The notes below the pieces were generated by a model that searched no databases, had not been told where the DNA came from, and saw only the letters and a program-made list of their open reading frames with translations. The translations under genes and the position numbers were made by a program. Positions 54,650-63,191 of a stretch of 64,000 bases of DNA are shown piece by piece; the first letter of the stretch is position 1, and every line of letters starts with the position of its first letter. Source of the DNA: Marinihelvus fidelis (GTDB taxonomy: Bacteria > Pseudomonadota > Gammaproteobacteria > Xanthomonadales > SZUA-36); the NCBI RefSeq assembly GCF_008725655.1, contig NZ_VYXP01000002.1, forward strand, positions 62,001-126,000, in the 5' to 3' direction.

Positions 54650-55312
54650 ATGAAGCCATTCCCACCTGTCCGCCAGGCCGCCATGCTGGCTGGCCTGGCG
54701 ATACTCGCCCTGGCGGGCTGCAAGCCGGCCGCGGAGCCGGATGCCGCCGCCGTGGCCGCCGCCAGCGGTGCCTACAAGACCTGCGCCGGCTGCCACGGCG
54801 CCGAGGGCGAAGGCAACGCGGCGCTGAAAGCGCCCGCGCTGGTCAACCTGGACGGCGACTACATGGCCCGACAATTGCGCCACTTCCGTGACGGCAAGCG
54901 CGGCGCCAACCCCGCCGACACCCAGGGTGCGATCATGGCCGCCAGTGCCGCTGCGCTGAATGACGCCGCCATCGGGGCCATCGTCTCCCAGGTGGCGGGT
55001 TTTCCCGACATATTGCCGGCGCCCACCTTCGAGGCCGATATCGCCAACGGCCGCGACTACTACAACATGGTCTGCGGTGCCTGCCATGGCCCTGACGCGG
55101 TGGGTAACGAGGCGCTGGGCGCGCCGTCGCTGCGCGGCATAGACGATGCCTACCTGGCACGCCAGTACGAACTGTTTCGCGACGGCCTGCGCGGCGACCA
55201 CCCGGATGACGAGCCCGGCCAGCAAATGCGCCGCATGGGCCAGGTGCTGAAGGACGAGGACGCCATCCGCAACGTGTCCGCCTACCTGCTGTCGCTGGGC
55301 CTGCCGGACTGA
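54650..55312 (+). CDS. Dihaem cytochrome c lipoprotein
   Basis: The 220-residue product has a lipobox (LALAGC, Cys24) and two class I cytochrome c domains with haem sites Cys45-AGCH and Cys142-GACH. Distal Met candidates occur in each half (Met96 and the QQMRRM segment). As an outer-membrane lipoprotein facing the periplasm it could pass electrons to or from the following dihaem peroxidase-like protein. It is followed by that gene after three bases, so the two are co-transcribed. Confidence 0.9.
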   Translation: MKPFPPVRQAAMLAGLAILALAGCKPAAEPDAAAVAAASGAYKTCAGCHGAEGEGNAALKAPALVNLDGDYMARQLRHFRDGKRGANPADTQGAIMAASAAALNDAAIGAIVSQVAGFPDILPAPTFEADIANGRDYYNMVCGACHGPDAVGNEALGAPSLRGIDDAYLARQYELFRDGLRGDHPDDEPGQQMRRMGQVLKDEDAIRNVSAYLLSLGLPD

Positions 55313-55315
55313 ACC

Positions 55316-56497
55316 ATGCGCGCCCTGCTCATGCTCACCGCCTGCGTGCTGTCCTGCGCAGCGGCAGCCAGTGACACGGCACCGATCCGGCTGAGCGACA
55401 CCTGCCCGGCAGGGTTCGCGCCCGATGACGATAACCGTTGTCGCCTGGTCAGCCTTTACCGGCAGTACCCATCGCTACAGGACCGCGGCATGGGCGGCCT
55501 GAAGATCGGCCTGCCGCGGGTGCTGGACGGCTTCAGCCCGGAAGAAATCGACCTGGGCCGACTGCTGTTCTTCGATCCGCTGCTGTCGGCCAACCGCGAC
55601 ATGTCCTGCGCCAGCTGCCACCAGCCCGACAAGGGCTTCGCCGACGGCCGCGACCGCAGCCTGGGCGCCAGCGGCGAGCCCCTGCCCCGCTCCGCGCCCA
55701 GCCTGTGGAATGTCGGCTTCCAGAAGCAGTTCTTCTGGGACGGCCGCGCCGACAGCCTGGAAACGCAGATGCTCGAGCCGCTTTACGCGGCAAACGAAAT
55801 GGGCAATACCCCGGAACAGTTGCTCGCCGACCTGCGCGGCAATGCCGAATACACCCGGCTGTTCCGCCAGGCCTTTCCAGGCGATGACGCTGAACCGGTG
55901 ACGCTGGCGCGCGTCTACCGCGCCATCACCGCCTTCGAAAGCACGCTGGTGTCGCTGAACTCACGCTACGACCTGTACGCGCACGGCGTGCACGAGGCCC
56001 TGACCCCGCGGGAAATCGAGGGCCTGAACATCTTCCGCTCGTTCGTGGCCCGCTGCGCCGAGTGCCACACGCCGCCGCTGTTTACCAATGAGCAGATTGC
56101 CGTGATCGGCACGCCAGAGCCGGACGGACGGCCACTGGACCCGGGCCGCGAGGCGGTGACCGGCGAGGCCAGCCAGCGCGGCGGCTTCAAGGTGCCTGGC
56201 CTGCGCAACATCAGTAAGACCGCACCCTATATGCATTCGGGGCGCTTCGACGAGTTGTCGGACGCCATCGCCTTCTACACCGGTGGCCGCGGCCACGCCG
56301 TGCCCGAAGGCGAAAACCTGTACCTGCACTGGCACATCTGGGAACCCGGCCTGCGCGACGAGGAAATCGCGCGGCTGGTGGACTTCCTGGGTGCGCTGGA
56401 CGATGAATCCTACCTGCCTCGCGAACCCCAACGGCTGCCTTCGGGTCTGCCGCTGGTGCATCGCGACGTGGCCCCCTTCGAGGAGATCGCACCATGA
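55316..56497 (+). CDS. Dihaem cytochrome c peroxidase / MauG family protein
   Basis: The 393-residue product has a signal peptide (about 1-19) and the bacterial CCP/MauG fold with two haem sites, Cys98-ASCH and Cys247-AECH. Sequences around them (MSCASCHQPDKGFADGR, GGFKVPGLRNISKTAPYMH) fit the family. Members either remove hydrogen peroxide or oxidise specific proteins or substrates through high-valent haem. The context favours an oxidation linked to the preceding cytochrome, not general peroxide defence. It overlaps the next gene by four bases. Confidence 0.9.
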   Translation: MRALLMLTACVLSCAAAASDTAPIRLSDTCPAGFAPDDDNRCRLVSLYRQYPSLQDRGMGGLKIGLPRVLDGFSPEEIDLGRLLFFDPLLSANRDMSCASCHQPDKGFADGRDRSLGASGEPLPRSAPSLWNVGFQKQFFWDGRADSLETQMLEPLYAANEMGNTPEQLLADLRGNAEYTRLFRQAFPGDDAEPVTLARVYRAITAFESTLVSLNSRYDLYAHGVHEALTPREIEGLNIFRSFVARCAECHTPPLFTNEQIAVIGTPEPDGRPLDPGREAVTGEASQRGGFKVPGLRNISKTAPYMHSGRFDELSDAIAFYTGGRGHAVPEGENLYLHWHIWEPGLRDEEIARLVDFLGALDDESYLPREPQRLPSGLPLVHRDVAPFEEIAP

Positions 56498-57891
56498 CAC
56501 GCACCCCCATCCACGCCCTCGTGGCCCTCTGCGCCACCGTGCTCAGCTGCGCGCCGCTGTACGCCGCCACGCTGGAAGTTCGCGACGGCGAATCGATCCA
56601 GGCCGCCGTGACCCGCGCCTCGCCCGGCGACACCGTGCTGGTCTACCCGGGCAAATACGAGGAGACCGTCTACATCGACAAGGACGACATCACCCTGCGC
56701 GGCGTGGTCGAGGAAAACGAGTGGCCGGTGCTGGAAGGCGGGCGCACGCTGAATGACGCGGTGCTGTATTCCGGCAACAACATTACCGTGGAGTGGCTGA
56801 AGATCATGCACTTCAAGGGCAACGCGATCATGGGCCAGGCCGGCAACAACTTCACCATCCGCTACAACTGGGTGGTCGACACCGGCGTCTACGGCATCTT
56901 CCCGCAGTACGGCCAGAACGGGCTGGTGGCCTACAACGTCATCAGCGGCATCGAGGACGCGGCCATTTACGTGGGCATGAGTGACAACATCGACGTGATC
57001 GGCAACGAGGTGTTCGACTCCGTGGCCGGCATCGAGATCGAGAACTCGCGCCATGCCCTGGTGGAAGCCAACTACGTGCACGACAACACCGGCGGCATCC
57101 TGGTGTTCATCACCCCGGGCTTGCCGATCAAGACCACTTACGACGTGATCGTGCGTGGCAACTTCGTGGTCAACAACAACACGCCGAACTTCGGCGCGCC
57201 CGGCTCCATCGTCGCCGGCATCCCGGCCGGCTCCGGCATGGTGATCATGGCCGCCGACGATGTGCGCATCGAGGACAACATCATCACCGGCAACAAGAAC
57301 GCCGGCATCATCGTCGTCGACCTGTCCTTCGCCGCCAATGTCACCGCCGACCCGGAGTCGGAGCCCAACCCGGATCGCGTGGCCATCCTGGAGAACTTCT
57401 TCAACGACAACGGCGAGGAGCCTGTCACCGAGATCAAGGCGCTGATGATGGCCTCGAAGTTCACCACCCACGGCCCCGACGTGATCGCTGCGGGCGGCGC
57501 CGAGGACGACGACAACTGCATCGTCCACCGCGACCGTATCCTGCATCGCGGCGTCGATGACTGGACCGACTGCGAAGTCCGCAGCACCCGCGACATCACC
57601 ACCATGATGCTGCCCGACGGCGCACCGCCACGCGATACCGACGAAGCGGGCAAGGCGCAGGTGGTCTACAACGGCATCTGCGCCGGCTGCCACGGCTACG
57701 ACGTGCGCATGGTGGGCCCGGCCACCGTCACCATCCAGGCGCTTTACCATGACGACGCCCAGCGCCTGGCTGATTACATCGCCAGCCCGGAGAAACGCCG
57801 CCCCGATTACCCGGCCATGCCGCCGCAGGCACACCTGCCCGAGGACCTGCGCCTGGCCGTGGCCGAGTACATGCTGGGCATCAAAAAGTAG
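56494..57891 (+). CDS. Parallel beta-helix protein fused to a cytochrome c domain
   Basis: The 465-residue product has a signal peptide (about 1-24), a right-handed parallel beta-helix (about 30-310, with NosD/CASH-like rungs such as NNFTIRYNWVVDTGVYGI and AIYVGMSDNIDVIGNEV) and a C-terminal single-haem cytochrome c domain with Cys396-AGCH. Beta-helices often bind polysaccharide or act as lyases; NosD helps copper-centre maturation. A fusion to cytochrome c suggests an electron-transfer step tied to bound substrate. Its role is unknown. It shares a transcript with the two cytochromes before it. Confidence 0.8.
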   Translation: MTRTPIHALVALCATVLSCAPLYAATLEVRDGESIQAAVTRASPGDTVLVYPGKYEETVYIDKDDITLRGVVEENEWPVLEGGRTLNDAVLYSGNNITVEWLKIMHFKGNAIMGQAGNNFTIRYNWVVDTGVYGIFPQYGQNGLVAYNVISGIEDAAIYVGMSDNIDVIGNEVFDSVAGIEIENSRHALVEANYVHDNTGGILVFITPGLPIKTTYDVIVRGNFVVNNNTPNFGAPGSIVAGIPAGSGMVIMAADDVRIEDNIITGNKNAGIIVVDLSFAANVTADPESEPNPDRVAILENFFNDNGEEPVTEIKALMMASKFTTHGPDVIAAGGAEDDDNCIVHRDRILHRGVDDWTDCEVRSTRDITTMMLPDGAPPRDTDEAGKAQVVYNGICAGCHGYDVRMVGPATVTIQALYHDDAQRLADYIASPEKRRPDYPAMPPQAHLPEDLRLAVAEYMLGIKK

Positions 57892-57935
57892 CTTGCGGAT
57901 TCGGCAAATATGACGGATTTCAGGAATCCGCAAGC
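57891..57935. promoter_or_regulatory. Perfect 12-bp inverted repeat before the TonB receptor, candidate regulator site
   Basis: GCTTGCGGATTC (57891-57902) and GAATCCGCAAGC (57924-57935) are perfect arms with 21 bases between. CTTGCGGATT is shared with the site at 54552. There is no T run, so a terminator role is unlikely. The left arm starts at the last base of the beta-helix gene's stop codon, about 90 bases before the receptor start. Confidence 0.55.
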
Positions 57936-58024
57936 CGAAATCCCACATTCCGTTAGTCTTCAGCCGTGGAGAAAGGTACGCCCGCACGTGTGGACGGGCG
58001 ACCGAACCTGACAAGGAAAACAAC

Positions 58025-60478
58025 ATGACCCGGAATGCTCGCAAGAACGACTCGCGCCCTGGTTTTACGCCTGCACTGCTCAGCCTGGCCGTCAGCCTGG
58101 CGCTGGCCACCCCGGCCCTGGCCCAGGACAACAACGATAACGACAACCCCAACATCGACGACGAGACCATCGGCCTTGAAGAAGTGGTGGTCACGGCGCA
58201 GCGCCGCGAAGAGAACCTGCTGACCATCCCGGTCACCGTTGACGTGTTCTCCGCCGCCGAGATCGAGAAGACCGGCGCGCTGAACCTGTTCGAAATGCAG
58301 GACTTCATCCCCGGCTTCGAGGTCGGCGAAAGCGCGACCCAGTCCAGCATCAGCATTCGCGGCGTCAGCAGCTCCAACATCAGCACCGGCGGCGACCCGT
58401 CGGTCGCGACGTTCTACGACGAGGTCTACCTGCCCCGCGGCGCAACTTCGATGGCATTCTCCGACATGGCCCGCGTGGAAGTGCTGAAAGGCCCGCAGGG
58501 CACGCTGTACGGCCGCAACGCCGCTGCCGGCGTGGTGAACATGGTGCCAAACGCGCCGTCGGCCGACACCGAGGCCTTCGTGCGCACGCGCATGGGCAAC
58601 TTCGACCTGTTCCGCGTCGAGGCCATGGGCAACGTGGCGCTGGCCGACAACTTCTTCCTGCGCGCCAATATCCTCAGCAACAACCGCGACGGCTTCGCCG
58701 AAAACGTCATTGATTACGGCCGCGACCCCGGCGCCCAGGACAACCTGGTGGCCCGCATCGCCGGCCTGTGGACCATTTCCGACACCGTGCGCCTGCAGGT
58801 CAGTTACGACTACGACGAAGTGGACAACGCCCCCCGCGGCGCCTTCGGCGTCAGCGAATGGGCCGAATGCCCCGACGACCCGTTCTGCGGCCGCGTGCGC
58901 AACGACGTGCTGGAGCCATCCGAGACCCGCGACATGTCGGCCACCACCGGCAAGCTGTACTGGGACATCAGCGACAGCTTCACCTCCAAGTTGATCGTCA
59001 GCTACCGCGACTACACGCTGACCAACCGCCAGGACGAGGACGGCACGGCCGAGTACGACCGCTACCTGGACACCGACAACCTGGAAGACTCGGACATTCT
59101 CTACAACGAGTTGCAGTTCAACTGGACCGGCGACAACGTCAACCTGGTCTTCGGCGGTGTCTACAGCAAGGAAACCACCCACCAGGTGATCCCGGTGAAC
59201 ACCAACGCCGATTCGGCGATGCGCGCGGTGACCTCCGGCCTGGCCGCCGAGACCGGCTTCCCGCTGACCCACATCTGGGACCCGAACCAGATGGCCGGCC
59301 TGATGTCGGCGCTGCTGCAGCAACCCATCAGCCCGGAGATGATCGTCGGCACCGGCGATTTCTTCTACGACCAGCTGGACATGTTCCTGCCCGGCACGCC
59401 GATCGTCGGCCCCAGCTACGCCGGCCAGTCGTGGTCCGAGATCTACTACAACGACGGTGATTTCAAGAACTACGGCGTCTACGCCGACGTCGACTGGCAG
59501 TTCACCGAGCACTGGAGCGTGCTGGCCGGCCTGCGCTACAGCAAGGACGAGAAGACCTTCTCGTGGCGCAACCCGCCGAACACGCTGAACGCCATCCGCC
59601 CCGGCACCGCCGACATCGTCTTCCTGCCCGTGCCGGGCTACGAGCAGGCCCGTACCGGCACTCTGGTGGCCAACGACAGCTGGGACGACGTGACCGGCCG
59701 CCTGGTGTTGAACTACAGCATCAGCGACGACGCCACCACGTTTCTGTCCTATTCCACCGGCTACAAGTCCGGCGGCTACGACTCGCTCAACGTGATGACC
59801 TCCGACAACCCGCTCGACCCCGAGCAGTCGGAGAACATCGAGTGGGGCATCAAGGGTGACTTCTTCGGCAACCGCCTGCGTACGCAGCTGGCGCTGTTCA
59901 ACCTGGAGATCGACGGCCGCCAGCGCTCGGTGGAATCCAAGCCGCCGGGACAACCACAGGCGGTCCCCATGGTGATCAATGGCGACCAGGAATTCACCGG
60001 CGTCGAGCTGACCCTGGACTGGGTGATCACCGACGAGGTGCAGGCCGGTTTCGTCACCACATGGCGTGACCAGGAGGCCACCTGGGAACCGTTCTACAAC
60101 GCCGAGGGTGATCTCGTTACCGAGACCTTCTCAGACACCGCCGCCACCAATTACGGCGTCTGGGCGGACAGCTACTTCCCGCTGGGCGTGGGCGCCCTGG
60201 CCATCCGCGGCGAGTACTTCTTTTACGAGAACAACGACGAACTGGACCCGACCATCATCGTACGCGACATTCCCGGCTTCGGCGAAGACCGCAAGCTGCT
60301 GAACGGCCGTATCGCCTGGGTCAACGACCACTGGACCGTGGCGGTTTGGGGCAAGAACCTGCTGGACAACGAAGTGACCTCGAACATCTCCGACATCAGC
60401 ACGGCCTCGTTTGGCACGCCCTTCGTCAACATCGACCCTCCGCGCACCTACGGCATTGAGGTGGGCTACCAGTTCTGA
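58025..60478 (+). CDS. TonB-dependent outer-membrane receptor
   Basis: The 817-residue product has a signal peptide (ending PALAQ near residue 36), a TonB-box-like EEVVVTAQRREEN, a plug domain (about 55-165, with VLKGPQGTLYGRNAAAGVVN) and a 22-strand barrel ending in the aromatic GIEVGYQF. It imports a ligand using TonB energy. Its plug resembles those of receptors for hydrophobic compounds or for plant- and algal-derived molecules, but the ligand cannot be read. It follows the cytochrome operon and the candidate regulator site, and ends with a strong terminator. Confidence 0.95.
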   Translation: MTRNARKNDSRPGFTPALLSLAVSLALATPALAQDNNDNDNPNIDDETIGLEEVVVTAQRREENLLTIPVTVDVFSAAEIEKTGALNLFEMQDFIPGFEVGESATQSSISIRGVSSSNISTGGDPSVATFYDEVYLPRGATSMAFSDMARVEVLKGPQGTLYGRNAAAGVVNMVPNAPSADTEAFVRTRMGNFDLFRVEAMGNVALADNFFLRANILSNNRDGFAENVIDYGRDPGAQDNLVARIAGLWTISDTVRLQVSYDYDEVDNAPRGAFGVSEWAECPDDPFCGRVRNDVLEPSETRDMSATTGKLYWDISDSFTSKLIVSYRDYTLTNRQDEDGTAEYDRYLDTDNLEDSDILYNELQFNWTGDNVNLVFGGVYSKETTHQVIPVNTNADSAMRAVTSGLAAETGFPLTHIWDPNQMAGLMSALLQQPISPEMIVGTGDFFYDQLDMFLPGTPIVGPSYAGQSWSEIYYNDGDFKNYGVYADVDWQFTEHWSVLAGLRYSKDEKTFSWRNPPNTLNAIRPGTADIVFLPVPGYEQARTGTLVANDSWDDVTGRLVLNYSISDDATTFLSYSTGYKSGGYDSLNVMTSDNPLDPEQSENIEWGIKGDFFGNRLRTQLALFNLEIDGRQRSVESKPPGQPQAVPMVINGDQEFTGVELTLDWVITDEVQAGFVTTWRDQEATWEPFYNAEGDLVTETFSDTAATNYGVWADSYFPLGVGALAIRGEYFFYENNDELDPTIIVRDIPGFGEDRKLLNGRIAWVNDHWTVAVWGKNLLDNEVTSNISDISTASFGTPFVNIDPPRTYGIEVGYQF

Positions 60479-60525
60479 TGTAAACGACAACGGTGCGCCG
60501 CCTGCGGCGCCCAACGCTCCCCCCC

Positions 60526-60582
60526 GAAGGCCGGGCCGCCCGCGTATCGACGAAAGTCGGTCGCTGGTCCGGCCTTCTTTTT
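60526..60582 (+). terminator. Intrinsic terminator of the TonB receptor gene
   Basis: GAAGGCCGG (60526-60534) and its complement CCGGCCTTC (60569-60577) form a stem with a long loop, followed by five T. The T run overlaps the end of the convergent doc gene. Confidence 0.8.
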
Positions 60583-60967
60583 AGTCAAGTGGACGGGTAT
60601 TCAGGCGTAACCACCTGGCCAGTTCGTCTTCATTGAGGTCGTCCGTGCACAGGGCCAGAATGATCGCAACCGCCTCCGGCTCAGATGCACACAGATCCAG
60701 GTCATGCAGCCCCAGGAAGACATCCATGGTCACCAGCGCGACGCGCTTGTTGCCATCAACAAAGCAGTGGTTTTTGGCAAACCCATAGCCGTAGCACGCG
60801 GCCAGGCGGCAGGGATCATCAACGCCCTCATAGGCATTCAGGTTAACCGGGCGCGCCAGGGTCGAGTCCAGCGCACCTTCATTCAGCACGCCATGGGCAC
60901 CACCATAAATATCAATCAACAGGCGTTGTTGCGCGAGTATTTCCGGCTTGTCGAGCCAATAAAACAC
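60581..60967 (-). CDS. doc: Doc/Fic-family toxin
   Basis: The 128-residue product has the Doc signature NHCFVDGNKRVAL, with His67 and the DGNKR motif, on a Fic-like helical fold. Doc phosphorylates and inactivates EF-Tu. GTG 60967 gives the family start FYWLDKPEI; a TTG at 60982 is an alternative. The antitoxin gene precedes it on the same strand with a three-base gap, antitoxin first. Confidence 0.85.
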   Translation of the reverse strand: MFYWLDKPEILAQQRLLIDIYGGAHGVLNEGALDSTLARPVNLNAYEGVDDPCRLAACYGYGFAKNHCFVDGNKRVALVTMDVFLGLHDLDLCASEPEAVAIILALCTDDLNEDELARWLRLNTRPLD

Positions 60968-60971
60968 TGCC

Positions 60972-61199
60972 CTATTTCGCAAGCTCTTTCAGTGCATTGC
61001 GAAACTTCGAGTTGGTTCGCTCGAAAAGCTTCATCTTCTTCTCAAACAGCGGGTCGTATGGCCGAAGATACATGCCACCACTGTCGACGGTCAGGTACAG
61101 CTCATCACCCTCGCCCACGCGCAAGCGTGCGAGTTCCTCCCGTGGAAGCGTGAGCCCAACGGAGTTGCCTACCTTTCTGAGTTTGACGGTTGTTGCCAT
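60972..61199 (-). CDS. AbrB/MazE-type antitoxin
   Basis: The 75-residue product has the swapped-hairpin AbrB fold: VKLRKVGNSVGLTLPREELA, then GDELYLTVDSGG, and an acidic/basic C-terminal tail that would wrap the toxin. The usual Doc antitoxin is Phd; AbrB-type partners are known too. It presumably represses the operon. ATG 61199 follows an AGGAGC site. Confidence 0.85.
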   Translation of the reverse strand: MATTVKLRKVGNSVGLTLPREELARLRVGEGDELYLTVDSGGMYLRPYDPLFEKKMKLFERTNSKFRNALKELAK

Positions 61200-61216
61200 T
61201 TGATCGCTCCTGTGTG

Positions 61217-61230
61217 AACGTCGTGACGTT
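61217..61230. promoter_or_regulatory. AACGTC/GACGTT inverted repeat, candidate antitoxin operator
   Basis: AACGTC and GACGTT are perfect six-base arms with two bases between, 18 bases upstream of the antitoxin start. On the minus strand TTGTAA and TACGCT with 17-bp spacing lie just upstream and could be its promoter. Autorepression at such sites is usual for toxin-antitoxin operons. Confidence 0.35.
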
Positions 61231-61342
61231 TCTGATCCGAAAAGCGTATGCCTTTTTTCAAGTAATTACAAATGTTATTACCTTTTCGAACCGACTTTCC
61301 TACAAAGCCCTGTCAACTCAAGCCGCGTGGAGACGCATACAA

Positions 61343-61699
61343 ATGACCATTGAGTACCTGGTCGATGAACATGGGAAACGATCGCGGGCGGTTATTCCGC
61401 TTGATGAGTATGAGCGGTTGGTTCGCATGAACGCAGACGCCGAAGATATCGCCGACGCACAAGCGGCATTGGATGAAGAAGACATTCCCATTGCAGTTGT
61501 CGACCGAATTCTGGCTGGAGAAAACCGTGTGCTCGTGTGGCGGGAGTTTCGCGGTCTGACGCAAAAGGCGCTCGCTGAACGCGCCGGCATCCGCCAGGCT
61601 TCGGTGTCAGAAATCGAAGCCGGAAAATCTTCGCCAAGGATGTCAACGGCTCGCCGCCTGGCCGATGTGCTGAACGTGGATATCGACGATTTGTTTTGA
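61343..61699 (+). CDS. Orphan antitoxin-like protein with Xre helix-turn-helix
   Basis: The 118-residue product joins a short N-terminal part resembling a Phd/RelB-like or YefM-like segment (VIPLDEYERLVRM, then an acidic helix) to a C-terminal Xre helix-turn-helix (LTQKALAERAGIRQASVSEIEAGKSSPRMST). Such proteins are antitoxins or small regulators. No toxin gene is adjacent on the same strand; it diverges from the AbrB/Doc pair. ATG 61343 has GGAG ten bases upstream. Confidence 0.75.
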   Translation: MTIEYLVDEHGKRSRAVIPLDEYERLVRMNADAEDIADAQAALDEEDIPIAVVDRILAGENRVLVWREFRGLTQKALAERAGIRQASVSEIEAGKSSPRMSTARRLADVLNVDIDDLF

Positions 61700-61867
61700 A
61701 AGAATGAGTGGTGGGCACGACTACCACAACATCGCTTGATACCGAAAATAACCAGCCATAATTCAGACAAGCATAACTATTTGTTATTGCTCATATCGAC
61801 CGTCATTAAATATACTTCCAAGTACGCTCCAGCACCTTTGAGTCATTGAGGGTATAAACCTTCGAAT

Positions 61868-61886
61868 GTGGGTACTTTAGCGGGTA
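61868..61886 (+). repeat. Tandem GTGGGTA/GCGGGTA repeats upstream of the integrase
   Basis: GTGGGTA (61868) and GCGGGTA (61880) are spaced 12 bases apart about 70 bases before the integrase. Similar repeats commonly precede P4-type integrases, where they are thought to be arm-type binding or att sequences. An inverted pair GAACCCGA/TCGGGTTC follows at 61894-61925. No tRNA or other attB gene lies nearby. Confidence 0.35.
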
Positions 61887-61955
61887 TAGAAATGAACCCG
61901 ACACCGCAGCCACGGCATCGGGTTCCAACCACCTGGAACTGTTACGGAGTTCAAG

Positions 61956-63191
61956 ATGGCGCGCGAATTGAACAAGCTCACGGCCGCAATGGTCAAGGGC
62001 GCCAAACCTCGAAAGAAACTTTATCGCCTGGCGGATGGCGGCGGCTTGATGCTGACCATCATGCCGAACGGCACCAAGTATTGGCACTTTCGTTTTCGGA
62101 CACGTGGAAAGGAGCAACTGGTCAGTTTCGGGCCAGCAAGGGAACTGTCTCTCGCCGAAGCCAGGGAAAAGCGAAAAGAAGCCCGCGCCGGGCTTCGGAA
62201 TGGCCTGACACCCCAGGCTACCCGGCAGATTAATGCGGCCGCCCAACGCGATACGTTCAAGTCGTTGGCCATGGAATGGTATGAGCGGAAATCGGCCACG
62301 TGGTCGAACAAAAAGCACCGGCAAAACATCCTGGCCAGCCTAGAAAACGACGTATTTCCACAAATAGGGGATAAACCAGTCCGCGAAATCACAGCCCGTG
62401 ACATTCTCGACACGGTCCAGCTCATCGTAGATCGCGGCTCCACAGATACTGCATCCAGGACACTCCAACGAATAGGCTCAGTAATGAAACTGGGGGTTGT
62501 GCTTCGAATGATCGAAAACAGTCCAGCTGATGGGCTTTCTGAATGGGTCAGCGTGCCGCGTGGCGGGCACCTGCCCGCATTACAACCAGCTGAACTCGGC
62601 ACCCTACTCCATACACTCGATTCCCCAGAATCTCTTAAGTCCGCGCTCCGGCCGGTTACGATTCTGGCCATTGAACTTCAGATGTTGACGGTTTTAAGAC
62701 CCGGAGAGCTCTGCCACGGCGAGTGGAAAGAAATCGACCTTGACGCGGCAACCTGGACCATCGCTGCGGCCAAAATGAAAATGTCACGTCCACATAACGT
62801 ACCACTCTCGCAACAGGCGCTTGTTGCGATACGCGAACTCTACCAACGTACCGGAAACAATCGCTGGATGTTTCCTGGCACTCGCGGTGCCGCGACAATG
62901 AGCGGCCAAACTGTCAACCAGGCAATTAAGCGTCTTGGTTTCGGCGGACGGCATTGCGCCCATGGTTTCCGAACTACGTTCAGTACTTGGGCAAACGAAT
63001 CCACCAGTTTTTCCGAAGACGTGATCGAGTACCAACTCGCCCACATCCCTGCGAATAAGGTACGGGCCGCTTACAACAGGGCCAAGTACTTCGACGATCG
63101 TAAACGGCTTATGCAAGCCTGGGCGGACTTCACCGACACCATGCGCGGCATCAGCGGCAAGATCACTCCAAAAAGCCATACAGCAACATGA
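61956..63191 (+). CDS. P4-type tyrosine integrase
   Basis: The 411-residue product has an N-terminal arm-binding DUF4102 domain (KLTAAMVKGAKPRKKLYRLADG), a SAM-like core-binding domain and a catalytic domain with Arg248 (VLRPGELC), His336 and Arg339 (AHGFRTTFSTW), His363 (QLAHI) and Tyr373 (AAYNRAKYF). All five are present, so it should be active. It catalyses site-specific recombination of an integrative element. It is coupled to the next gene by a four-base overlap. Confidence 0.95.
   Translation: MARELNKLTAAMVKGAKPRKKLYRLADGGGLMLTIMPNGTKYWHFRFRTRGKEQLVSFGPARELSLAEAREKRKEARAGLRNGLTPQATRQINAAAQRDTFKSLAMEWYERKSATWSNKKHRQNILASLENDVFPQIGDKPVREITARDILDTVQLIVDRGSTDTASRTLQRIGSVMKLGVVLRMIENSPADGLSEWVSVPRGGHLPALQPAELGTLLHTLDSPESLKSALRPVTILAIELQMLTVLRPGELCHGEWKEIDLDAATWTIAAAKMKMSRPHNVPLSQQALVAIRELYQRTGNNRWMFPGTRGAATMSGQTVNQAIKRLGFGGRHCAHGFRTTFSTWANESTSFSEDVIEYQLAHIPANKVRAAYNRAKYFDDRKRLMQAWADFTDTMRGISGKITPKSHTAT

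Noticed and set aside
57891-57935. Inverted repeat as an intrinsic terminator of the beta-helix gene
   Set aside because: No T run follows on either strand, the loop is 21 bases, and the motif recurs before the cytochrome operon, so a regulator site is the better reading.
56410-59953. Long minus-strand ORFs (658 and 666 codons) opposite the beta-helix and TonB receptor genes
   Set aside because: They are antisense shadows rich in His, Val and Asp, with no start signals; the plus strand has clear signal peptides and haem sites.
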